From positions 1-64,000 of the forward strand of contig CACJDV010000002.1 in NCBI GenBank assembly GCA_902592265.1: DNA of 64,000 bases. The letters run 5' to 3'. Within the stretch, counting starts at the first letter, position 1. Each line of letters begins with the position of its first letter. This DNA is from an uncultured Pelagibacteraceae bacterium (lineage in GTDB: Bacteria > Pseudomonadota > Alphaproteobacteria > Pelagibacterales > Pelagibacteraceae). The notes under the pieces are model-generated. The model was not told the origin of the DNA and did not search any database. It saw only the letters and a program-made list of their open reading frames with translations. Positions 58,348 through 64,000 of the stretch are shown here, piece after piece. Made by a program: the position numbers and the translations under genes.

Positions 58348-58907
58348 CAAAAGAAATAGATAAGCAGCTAGATGACAAAGAAAAAAAGCTGCGTAAGAAA
58401 ATTGAAAAGCAAGTAGAGAATAAAAAATACCAAGATAAGATAACACCTATTCAGCAAAAGTTTATTGAGAATTACACTAGCAAATATGGTCAATGGTCAG
58501 CGACGCAATGTGCGATAGCAGCTGGCTATTCGCCGTCATCGGCCCATACAAGAGCTGCTGAATTATTAGATTGGCGAAAGCATCCTGATATTGCAATCGA
58601 GATCCAAGATCGGTTGGCTGCGTTGCGTGAGGCTTGGGATGTGAACAGAGATAAACATTTAGCAATGCTGGTTAAGATCCGTGATGCGTCAATGGAAAAA
58701 GGTATGTATGGAGTGGCTAACAAAGCAGAGGAGCTGCGGGGCAAAGTAGCTGGATTATATGTTGAAAGAAATCTTACACTTACAAAAGAATTATCAAACG
58801 AGGACTTGCACGATAAGATGAAAGAAATATTTCCAACGAAAGAGGCTTTTCTAGCGGGCCAACGGGATATTATGAAAGATCTATTTCCTGATGATGACGA
58901 GGAGTAA
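58344..58907 (+). CDS. terS: Terminase small subunit (TerS)
   Basis: A 187-residue protein with the TerS N-terminal DNA-binding pattern: TPIQQKFIENYTSKYG then ATQCAIAAGYSPSSAHTRAAELL, and a helical oligomerisation region to about 150, then a very acidic tail (DLFPDDDEE). TerS recognises cos/pac sites for headful or cos packaging. No large terminase follows, so on its own it could only redirect a helper phage's TerL, as in PICI-type satellites. It is the last rightward gene before a strong terminator. Confidence 0.87.
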   Translation: MTKEIDKQLDDKEKKLRKKIEKQVENKKYQDKITPIQQKFIENYTSKYGQWSATQCAIAAGYSPSSAHTRAAELLDWRKHPDIAIEIQDRLAALREAWDVNRDKHLAMLVKIRDASMEKGMYGVANKAEELRGKVAGLYVERNLTLTKELSNEDLHDKMKEIFPTKEAFLAGQRDIMKDLFPDDDEE

Positions 58908-59055
58908 AAGTTTTTGGAGCTGGTCAAGAGGCGGTTAAAACTATGATCCAAGATCCCTGAATAATAGGTTGTTGCACTAGATTTAACTATATTTGAAATC
59001 CAGCCTTGAACCATGAATAAGGATCTGTTATTGAAATTTTATTAATAATAATTCC

Positions 59056-59106
59056 ACCTTTAGCTGCTGTTTTCCATTATTCAGTGGCTAAAGGTTTTTT
59101 TTATTT
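59056..59106 (+). terminator. Rho-independent terminator of the element operon
   Basis: ACCTTTAGC pairs perfectly with GCTAAAGGT (9 bp); CTG/CAG can extend the pairing inside the 22-nt loop; eight T follow from 59095. It lies about 150 bp after terS and should end the int-to-terS transcript. There is no T run in the other direction. Confidence 0.85.
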
Positions 59107-59110
59107 TAGG

Positions 59111-59174
59111 GCTGGACATAGCTGGACTGAATGTAGGCAAATGTAGGCCTGAAAGTAACCCAATGTTACCCACC
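59111..59174 (+). repeat. Three consecutive 10-bp direct-repeat pairs
   Basis: GCTGGACATA/GCTGGACTGA (59111-59130), ATGTAGGCAA/ATGTAGGCCT (59131-59150) and GTAACCCAAT/GTTACCCACC (59155-59174). All pairs have a period of 10 bp, about one helical turn, and precede an A+T-rich tract. Inverted versions of GTAGGC and GGTTACC recur at 59226-59243. Iteron-like origin or terminase-recognition site are both possible. Confidence 0.6.
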
Positions 59175-59239
59175 CCGTTTCTCGATTATTTAATTATAGC
59201 AACACTAATTTGAAATTTTTGACAAGGTAACCTGGTTGC

Positions 59240-59449
59240 CTACTTGGCGATAACTTGTTTTGCGTTTGCGTGATAGCAGCTCTTGCAAATAGAACCTTTA
59301 GAATATTCAAACTCACTAAACATTAAAACGAAATCTGTCCGTGCAATCTCTGTACGATCCCCGCCGCAAAAGATACATCTATCAATTTCAACATTCTCAA
59401 ATAATGATTGGTGGTTCTCTTTTCCTGATGCGTTTTGCCAAGATGACAT
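59240..59449 (-). CDS. Small zinc-ribbon-like protein, 69 aa
   Basis: A 69-residue protein and the only leftward gene in the element. Two CxxC knuckles, CIFCGG (near residue 25) and CKSCYHA (near 57), spaced about 30 residues apart, suggest a zinc ribbon. ATG start at 59449; no clear ribosome-binding site. It may be a regulator or a helper-phage-interaction protein. No family recognised, and a chance frame cannot be excluded, although the paired CxxC argues against it. Confidence 0.55.
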   Translation of the reverse strand: MSSWQNASGKENHQSLFENVEIDRCIFCGGDRTEIARTDFVLMFSEFEYSKGSICKSCYHANAKQVIAK

Positions 59450-59575
59450 ATAGGATTTTATAGGAGCAAATGTTCTGAATGTAAAATAATTTTTTAGAAT
59501 TCAGCTTAACAACTTAAAAATTTTTTGAGGTCTATAAATGTCTAGATCTTGCTATATAGGTCTAACTATTAGGAT

Positions 59576-59593
59576 CCCTTTTGTATAAAAGGG
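59576..59593 (+). repeat. CCCTTTT/AAAAGGG hairpin
   Basis: A 7-bp perfect stem around a GTAT loop, located between two copies of TAGGATCCCT (59570 and 59633). There is no T run after it. Confidence 0.5.
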
Positions 59594-59602
59594 GTATTGG
59601 GG

Positions 59603-59622
59603 GTTGGACTTTGTTGGACTTT
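59603..59622 (+). repeat. Perfect 10-bp tandem repeat GTTGGACTTT x2
   Basis: Two exact adjacent copies. They share TGGAC with the GCTGGAC pair at 59111-59130, again with a 10-bp period, giving four phased TGGAC motifs in the right end of the element. Confidence 0.7.
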
Positions 59623-59710
59623 AAGATTGGTTTAGGATCCCTCTAAAAGTATTCGTTAAAGCTCCATACATGCACCAGGATTGCTTATACCCGTGAGATT
59701 GAACATATTT

Positions 59711-59738
59711 GAGGGCATCGCAACAGCGATGCTCTTTT
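59711..59738 (+). terminator. Hairpin with AACA loop and T run
   Basis: GCATCGC pairs with GCGATGC around AACA (7 bp perfect, extendable to 11 bp with two G-U), then TCTTTT. It looks like a terminator or the 3' end of a small RNA. It lies about 800 bp past the terS operon terminator, so it should end a different transcript. Confidence 0.6.
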
Positions 59739-59760
59739 AAGCATTTATTAATTCTTTTAT

Positions 59761-59776
59761 GGCCGCAACAGCGGCC
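59761..59776 (+). repeat. Second AACA-loop hairpin
   Basis: GGCCGC-AACA-GCGGCC, a perfect 6-bp GC-only stem, 22 bp after the first hairpin. The shared centre CGCAACAGCG suggests the two hairpins are related elements or bind the same factor. Confidence 0.6.
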
Positions 59777-59811
59777 CAAAATACAACTCCAGCGAGTCAA
59801 AATTACAGATA

Positions 59812-59838
59812 AAAAAGCTAATAAAACAAAGGCTTTTT
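59812..59838 (+). terminator. AAAAAGC/GCTTTTT hairpin
   Basis: A 7-bp stem with a 13-nt loop ending in T5, capable of acting as a weak bidirectional terminator. Its right arm overlaps the ACCCG-type hairpin at 59836. Confidence 0.4.
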
Positions 59839-59869
59839 ACCCGTGAATTTGGCTGCATCTGCGGGTAAA
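59836..59869 (+). repeat. ACCCG-type hairpin 3
   Basis: TTTACCCG pairs with CGGGTAAA (8 bp) across an 18-nt loop. It shares the stem with hairpins at 51397 and 53470, so the motif marks the left end, an early gap and the right end of the element. Confidence 0.5.
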
Positions 59870-59914
59870 TAAGATAAGGAAAATAAGGAATAATTGATCC
59901 TAGAACGATCCGTT

Positions 59915-59933
59915 GCGTAGATAATGCGTAGAT
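59915..59933 (+). repeat. Integrase arm-type repeat, copy 3 (right arm)
   Basis: GCGTAGATAATGCGTAGAT, the same unit as at 51319 and 51364, about 90 bp inside the right att site. Having two copies at the left (P-arm, int side) and one at the right fits the asymmetric arms of tyrosine-integrase attP sites. Confidence 0.7.
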
Positions 59934-60019
59934 GGCTTGATTTACTATTCCATCATTGATAGTCTATTAGTGTTGTGATTGCTTGTGTAAATGAAGATTT
60001 AATTTATTTGAGCTAGGTG

Positions 60020-60058
60020 GGTGTAAACGAGATGCTCTACCAACTGAGCTAACCGCCC
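60020..60058 (-). repeat. Right attachment site: orphan 5' half of tRNA-Val
   Basis: An exact 39-bp copy of the tRNA-Val 5' half (5' end through anticodon loop). No 3' half follows on the minus strand, so this is not a functional tRNA. The host sequence to the right should be the original tRNA upstream region. Confidence 0.9.
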
Positions 60059-60077
60059 TTAACCAAAATTAGTGATT

Positions 60078-60104
60078 TTTATATCTTTTATGATAATTAC
60101 GCAA
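60078..60104 (-). promoter_or_regulatory. Displaced host tRNA-Val promoter
   Basis: On the minus strand TTGCGT (60104-60099), a 15-bp spacer and TATAAA (60083-60078) lie 19 bp ahead of the orphan tRNA half. It is presumably the original promoter of tRNA-Val and tRNA-Asp, now separated from them by the element and pointing into its right end. Confidence 0.5.
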
Positions 60105-60178
60105 GATATTTTAAATCATTTAATCTAGCAAAAATTAATAATTATTTTATTATAATCAAATATACAAACTAGTAGAAT

Positions 60179-61501
60179 TTAATTATCCCTCATAGCTTCA
60201 TATATTTTTTCTGAAACTTTTTTATAACCAAAAATATTAAAATGTCCTGGTAAATTAAAAGGAAACATTTTTTTAGGATCATTTTCTAATGAAAGTAAAC
60301 TTTGTTCTATATCAATTAAGTTAATATCTAATTTTCTTACTATATCTTTAACATCTTTAAAATAATTTTTTTTATAATCTTCTTTATTATTTTTATAACC
60401 TGTTAAATAAATAAAATAAAAATTAGACTCATTTTTTTTCGTCAAAACTTTAGCCATATTTAATATTTCTTCTAATTTATCTTTTGAGATATCATTTTCA
60501 TATTTATTGACATCTTTAAATATACTTTTGATATTAACTCTTACTTTGTATAATTTTAAGAATCGTAAAATTTCATTATAATCTTTTTTAATTTCCTCTT
60601 TATTTTTTTTGTGGATAAAATTATTTAACAACTCATCAATATTATTTTGTTGATTCATTAAATTTTGAGAATAGTCGGTATCAAAAAAATATTTTTTTAA
60701 ATTATCAGATTTGAGTTCATTAATTAATTCTTCAAGGTCGTTGTCATAAAATATCCATAAAACGTTTTTCACTTTTGGTGATATATATTCTCTTAAAGTA
60801 GCGTATTCAACTAAAGGGCCATTTCCAGAATAGCCAAGATTTAGGACGCTTTTGTTACTAAGCTTTCTTAAGTTAGATCCTATATCATTGGGCCTATTCA
60901 CACAGGCGCCATGAGTAAAAGAATCTCCTATCAACATGAATTCAATTTCATCTTCATCCCATTCAGAGTCTGGATTATTGAATCCATAACGATCACTTAT
61001 GTAAGATGAAAAATAACCATTTTCATTGCAGTGGATTGTTTTTGAGTTTGAAATACCTCCAAGAGGAAAAATATTAGATGATTCAAATAAAAAGTTTTCT
61101 GGAGATATGCTTATAACAATTTTTTCATCAATTATTTTACTATCATTGTATATTTCTTTTAAAGATCTGCGGTCATAATTTTTAGAATTATTTTTCTCAA
61201 ATATCTTAATTTTTTTTGATAAATTTTTTTTATCGTTCTTATTAGATACTTTCACTAGATAGTAAAACTCTGTGAGATATAAAGAAAAAACAACAGAAAA
61301 AAAAATAATAATTGTATATAAACCAATCGATCTAAAATAAAAAATTAATAAGGAGAGTATAAAAAAGAAAATTGATACTATATAGTAAATAAGATAATAA
61401 TCTCTTCTTTCACCATCCCATATAATTTCAGATCTATAAAAAGTATATATGAATAAAACTATAGAAATTATGAAATACAAGATTTGAATTTTAAATTTCA
61501 T
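60179..61501 (-). CDS. Membrane-anchored SGNH-hydrolase-like protein
   Basis: A 440-residue protein with three N-terminal membrane helices (about 5-22, 37-56, 60-80), a linker, and an SGNH/GDSL-like domain from about 185. Block I is IGDSFTHG (S194), then NLGYSGNGPLVEY provides the Gly/Asn blocks, and the C-terminal PGHFNIFGYKKV carries the catalytic-type His (H420), with Pro-Gly where Asp-x-x-His usually has Asp. Such proteins modify surface glycans by O-acetyl transfer or removal; the substrate is unknown. It stands alone, beside the integration site. Confidence 0.72.
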   Translation of the reverse strand: MKFKIQILYFIISIVLFIYTFYRSEIIWDGERRDYYLIYYIVSIFFFILSLLIFYFRSIGLYTIIIFFSVVFSLYLTEFYYLVKVSNKNDKKNLSKKIKIFEKNNSKNYDRRSLKEIYNDSKIIDEKIVISISPENFLFESSNIFPLGGISNSKTIHCNENGYFSSYISDRYGFNNPDSEWDEDEIEFMLIGDSFTHGACVNRPNDIGSNLRKLSNKSVLNLGYSGNGPLVEYATLREYISPKVKNVLWIFYDNDLEELINELKSDNLKKYFFDTDYSQNLMNQQNNIDELLNNFIHKKNKEEIKKDYNEILRFLKLYKVRVNIKSIFKDVNKYENDISKDKLEEILNMAKVLTKKNESNFYFIYLTGYKNNKEDYKKNYFKDVKDIVRKLDINLIDIEQSLLSLENDPKKMFPFNLPGHFNIFGYKKVSEKIYEAMRDN

Positions 61502-61609
61502 TATTTTAAAATATGTTCAAATTTCTTATAAAGATTTTAATAAAAAATAAAATTGAAATAACAAATGAAAACTTATCTATTATTAACTTCGGTTAGATTT
61601 TTTTGCAAT

Positions 61610-62782
61610 TTAACAAAGATAATCAAGCGCTTTGAGAATTCCACCTTTTTGATATGGTATCTTTGATTTCATCAATCCCATTTCAACACCAGCTAAAGTT
61701 CCAGCTAGCATCAATTCGTTAAAATCACCTAAATGTCCAATTCTAAAAATTTTTCCCGCAACTTTTGCTAAACCAGTTCCTAAAGACATGTTATAATGAT
61801 CTAAAATTATTTTTCTCAAAGAGTCTGCATCATGTCCATCTGGGACCATCACGGCTGTTAAAGAGTCAGAATATTCTTCTGGATTTTTACAAAGTATCTC
61901 TAGGCCCCAAGCTTTAACTGCAACCCTAGTAGCTTCTGCAAATCTTTTATGTCTTGTGAAAACATTTTCTAAGCCCTCTTCAGTTAACATATTAATTGCT
62001 TCATCTAATCCATACAATAAGTTTGTTGCTGGTGTATATGGAAAATAACCTTTTTTGTTGTTTTCTAACATTGGTTTCCAGTCCCAATATGATTTCGGTA
62101 AATCGGAGCTTTCATAAGCTTTTAGTGCTTTTGAACTAATTGCATTAAAGGAAAGTCCTGGTGGTAATAATAACCCTTTTTGAGATCCACCTACTGTTAC
62201 GTCAACTTTCCATTCTTCATGTCTATAATCTATAGAACCAAGAGAGGAAATTGTATCAACAAAGAGTAAGGCCGGATGTTCTGCATTGTCCATCGCTTTT
62301 CTTATTTTTCCTATTCTGCTTGTAACTCCTGTAGATGTTTCGTTGTGAACTGCACAAACTGCTTTAATTTTTTTTTCTTTATCTTCCTTCAATTTTTGTT
62401 CAACAATATTTGGGTCAACTCCTGTTCTCCAATCACCTTTTACAAAGTCAATTTCTAATTTAAATTTATCCGCAATATCGTACCAAAGAGTAGAAAAATG
62501 TCCTGTTTCAAACATTAGAATTTTATCACCTGCACTTAAAGTATTTACTATTGCAGCTTCCCAGGCACCTGTGCCTGAAGCAGGAAATATAATTACAGGT
62601 TCTGAAGTTTTAAAAATTAACTTTATTCTATCTAAAACTCTTAAACCAAGTTCTGCAAAATCTGGACCTCTATGGTCTATTGTCGGATAATCCATTGCTC
62701 TTAAAACTCTGTCAGGAACGTTAGTTGGACCTGGTATTTGCAAAAAATGTCGACCTGGTCTTATATTGTTTGAAATTGCCAT
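61610..62782 (-). CDS. Serine-glyoxylate-type aminotransferase (class V)
   Basis: A 390-residue PLP enzyme of the alanine/serine-glyoxylate aminotransferase family. IPGPTNVPDRVLRAM at the N-terminus, FPASGTGAWEAAIVN (phosphate-binding), VHNETSTGV, FVDTISSLGS (PLP Asp) and the Schiff-base K202 in GGSQKGLLLPPG are present. It would aminate glyoxylate with serine (or aspartate) to give glycine, fitting the glycine dependence of SAR11. The amino donor cannot be decided from sequence. It is divergent from the enolase-superfamily gene. Confidence 0.88.
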   Translation of the reverse strand: MAISNNIRPGRHFLQIPGPTNVPDRVLRAMDYPTIDHRGPDFAELGLRVLDRIKLIFKTSEPVIIFPASGTGAWEAAIVNTLSAGDKILMFETGHFSTLWYDIADKFKLEIDFVKGDWRTGVDPNIVEQKLKEDKEKKIKAVCAVHNETSTGVTSRIGKIRKAMDNAEHPALLFVDTISSLGSIDYRHEEWKVDVTVGGSQKGLLLPPGLSFNAISSKALKAYESSDLPKSYWDWKPMLENNKKGYFPYTPATNLLYGLDEAINMLTEEGLENVFTRHKRFAEATRVAVKAWGLEILCKNPEEYSDSLTAVMVPDGHDADSLRKIILDHYNMSLGTGLAKVAGKIFRIGHLGDFNELMLAGTLAGVEMGLMKSKIPYQKGGILKALDYLC

Positions 62783-62787
62783 TCTGC

Positions 62788-62816
62788 TGTATATGCTAAA
62801 GAAATTATATAATCAA
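62788..62816 (-). promoter_or_regulatory. Predicted promoter of the aminotransferase gene
   Basis: Minus strand TTGATT (62816-62811), a 17-bp spacer and TATACA (62793-62788). Only 5 bp remain to the ATG at 62782, so the mRNA would be leaderless or nearly so. On the plus strand TATAAT at 62808-62813 could serve the divergent gene. Only 45 bp separate the two start codons. Confidence 0.4.
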
Positions 62817-62827
62817 ACTTATAATAT

Positions 62828-63982
62828 ATGACAAATAGTAGTAATACAATCGAGACCTTAGAAGTTTATGTTTTAAATAACCCTGATGAAGTTAATCCTC
62901 ACTGGGTAAGCCATTTTATAGTTCCAACAGCAAATGAACTATTAATTAAGATCAAAACTAAAGATGGTAATTCTGGTTTCGGTCTGGCAACTAGCTATAC
63001 GGATATCAAACCAATTATCAAGCCTTTCTCCAATGGTTTGCAAGATTTAATAATTGGGGAAGATCCTTTTTGCCCTGAAAAGTTGTATGAAAAAATTTTT
63101 GAATTAACAGACACTCGCCTAAGCAATGAAAAAGGTTGGAGTAGAGAAGCTTTAATTAGGATTTCTGCTGCTTTAGATATTGCATGCTGGGATTTGATAG
63201 GTAAAGCCTCTAAAATTCCACTATATAAATTGTTTGGAGGTTACAGAAATAAAATCCCTGTATATGTAACTTGTGCTTATTACAGAGACGGTAAAACTGA
63301 AAAAGAACTTAGAGAGGAATTACAAAAGCTAATTAAAATTGGCCATAAAAGTTTTAAAGTTAAAGTAGGTGGATTAAGTATAAAAGAAGATGCCAAAAGA
63401 CTAGAAATAATTCGACAAGAAATTGGTGACAATAAAGATCTAATGATTGATGTTAATAGAGCATGGGACCTAAAAACGGCTATTGAGGGAGTAAAAGAAT
63501 TTGAGAGATTTAATCCAACTTGGATAGAAGAGCCTGTGAGATGGGAAGATGATAGAAGAAATTTAAAACTTTTATCACAACAAACAAAAATTCCTTTATC
63601 AGGTGGAGAAAGTGAAATTACGATTTATGGATGTAGATCCATGGTGGAAGAAAATGCAATTCAAATTTTGCAATTTGATTGCACAATGTTTGGTGGTTTT
63701 ACTAATGGTAAAAAACTATCTGCTTTATGTGAATTAAATCATTTAGATATAGCACCACATCATGATTGTTATATTCATGCTCCTTTAGTTGCGTCTTCTC
63801 CATCAGGAAGAATAGTCGAGTCATTTGATGATGAAAGAGATCCTCTACAAGCTCAATTATTTGAAAATCACCATAAAATGAGTGATGGTTGGATACATCT
63901 AAATGAAAATCCAGGTTTAGGATTAGAAATTTCAGAAACCGCGTTAAAAAAGTTCGGTAAAATAGTTTACAAAAATAAATAA
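62828..63982 (+). CDS. Mandelate racemase/muconate lactonizing enzyme family protein
   Basis: A 384-residue enolase-superfamily enzyme. The N-terminal cap domain covers about 1-125; in the barrel, KxK is K177/K179 (FKVKVGG), metal ligands are D208 (IDVNRAWD), E234/E235 (EEP) and E261 (SGGESE), and APHHDCYIHA (about 309-318) supplies the acid/base His region. KxK plus His suggests racemase, dehydratase or sugar-acid chemistry; the substrate is not deducible. The ATG at 62828 is close behind the divergent aminotransferase start. Confidence 0.85.
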   Translation: MTNSSNTIETLEVYVLNNPDEVNPHWVSHFIVPTANELLIKIKTKDGNSGFGLATSYTDIKPIIKPFSNGLQDLIIGEDPFCPEKLYEKIFELTDTRLSNEKGWSREALIRISAALDIACWDLIGKASKIPLYKLFGGYRNKIPVYVTCAYYRDGKTEKELREELQKLIKIGHKSFKVKVGGLSIKEDAKRLEIIRQEIGDNKDLMIDVNRAWDLKTAIEGVKEFERFNPTWIEEPVRWEDDRRNLKLLSQQTKIPLSGGESEITIYGCRSMVEENAIQILQFDCTMFGGFTNGKKLSALCELNHLDIAPHHDCYIHAPLVASSPSGRIVESFDDERDPLQAQLFENHHKMSDGWIHLNENPGLGLEISETALKKFGKIVYKNK

Positions 63983-64000
63983 ACCTTTAATTAAGTTTTA

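Larger units (their letters stand above)
58908..59239. other. Non-coding zone after terS
   Basis: A 332-bp stretch without a supportable gene. It holds the operon terminator (59056-59106), three consecutive pairs of 10-bp direct repeats (59111-59174) and an A+T-rich tract (about 59178-59220). It is a candidate for the element's replication origin or packaging site. Confidence 0.5.
59450..60019. other. Non-coding right end of the element, rich in repeats and hairpins
   Basis: A 570-bp stretch with no supportable protein gene. It holds AGGTCTA twice (59528, 59558), TAGGATCCCT twice (59570, 59633), a CCCTTTT/AAAAGGG hairpin (59576-59593), GTTGGACTTT in tandem (59603-59622), twin AACA-loop hairpins (59711-59776), an AAAAAGC/GCTTTTT hairpin (59812-59838), an ACCCG-type hairpin (59836-59869) and the third integrase arm repeat (59915-59933). 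This density suggests cis-acting DNA sites or small RNAs. Confidence 0.55.
51192..60058 (+). mobile_element. tRNA-Val-integrated phage-satellite-like element
   Basis: An element of about 8.83 kb (core to core) flanked by 39-bp direct repeats. Almost all genes read rightward: tyrosine integrase, an unknown 172-residue protein, excisionase-like HTH, four small unknowns, a 216- and an 81-residue unknown, family A DNA polymerase, a winged-helix-like protein, terminase small subunit, then a strong terminator and a non-coding zone with one leftward zinc-ribbon gene. There are no TerL, portal, capsid, tail, lysis or RNA polymerase genes. It has integration, replication and DNA-packaging-choice functions only, the profile of PICI-type satellites and of marine VEIME/tycheposon elements. 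Its composition (GGCC and CTG use) differs from the host. Confidence 0.85.

Noticed and set aside
51470..58907. GATCC pentamer enrichment in the element
   Set aside because: Frequent on the element's coding strand (Asp-Pro and Asp/Ile-Pro/Gln codon pairs), but the reverse complement GGATC is also fairly common in host genes read from the minus strand, so strand bias could explain it.
58526..59014. Minus-strand ORF of 162 codons antisense to terS
   Set aside because: Ser-rich, low-quality shadow of the terS frame; extends through the region before the operon terminator without any family feature.
59539..59589. Tiny ORF of 16 codons in the right non-coding zone
   Set aside because: Too short, no ribosome-binding site, and it crosses the hairpin and repeat nest.
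60020..60058. Second tRNA-Val gene
   Set aside because: Only the 5' 39 nt are present; no T arm or acceptor 3' strand follows, so it is the att duplication.
51192..60058. Degraded prophage remnant
   Set aside because: Possible in principle, but all element genes are intact and coupled, the arm sites and att repeats are exact, and no pseudogene fragments of structural genes are seen; satellite is the simpler reading.

Overview
The window is a chromosomal segment of a SAR11-type alphaproteobacterium ('Candidatus Pelagibacter' or a close relative). The DNA is very A+T-rich, the genes abut or overlap by a few bases, almost no intergenic space is wasted, and gene order follows alphaproteobacterial synteny (tpiA-ppiD-trpEGDC-lexA-gltX; dnaE-lolD-lolCE-proS-DUF1467-rnj-coaX-birA-nuoN..A) with several intervening genes missing. 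The assignment comes from gene content and style; no database search was possible.

Layout. 1-1587 (+): the 3' part of ispDF, then pgpA and a CinA C-terminal amidase. 1558-8015 (-): coq10/ratA, lipA, ftsB-like, eno, kdsA, pyrG, secG, tpiA. 8072-15479 (+): a PpiD/SurA-like chaperone, trpE-trpG-trpD-trpC, an SOS-boxed lexA, and gltX. 15459-27126 (-): the envelope/translation cluster, transcribed rpsB-tsf-frr-uppS-cdsA-dxr-bamA-skp-fabZ-lpxD-lpxA-lpxI-lpxB; pyrH and rseP are absent from their usual slots. 27257-37099 (-): dnaE, lolD, lolC/E, proS, a DUF1467 protein, RNase J, coaX, birA. 37099-50957 (-): the complete 14-gene nuo operon (nuoA to nuoN) for respiratory complex I. Upstream of nuoA lie a perfect 7-1-7 palindrome and two tRNA genes, Asp(GTC) and Val(TAC).

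51192-60058 is an integrated mobile element of about 8.8 kb in the tRNA-Val gene, bounded by a 39-bp direct repeat that is the 5' half of that tRNA. It carries a tyrosine integrase, an excisionase-like HTH protein, several small unknown proteins, a family A DNA polymerase, a small winged-helix-like protein and a terminase small subunit. It has no large terminase, portal, capsid, tail or lysis gene. A strong terminator and a repeat- and hairpin-rich non-coding zone close it, and integrase arm-type repeats lie at both ends. I read it as a phage satellite (PICI-, VEIME- or tycheposon-like) rather than a prophage. Because the repeated att core is the tRNA 5' half, the intact tRNA-Val now has a promoter supplied by the element, while the original host promoter drives an orphan tRNA 5' half at the far end. 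This is the most interesting system in the window.

60179-64000: host sequence resumes with a membrane-anchored SGNH-hydrolase-like protein (-), a serine-glyoxylate-type aminotransferase (-) and a divergent enolase-superfamily (mandelate racemase/muconate lactonizing) enzyme (+).
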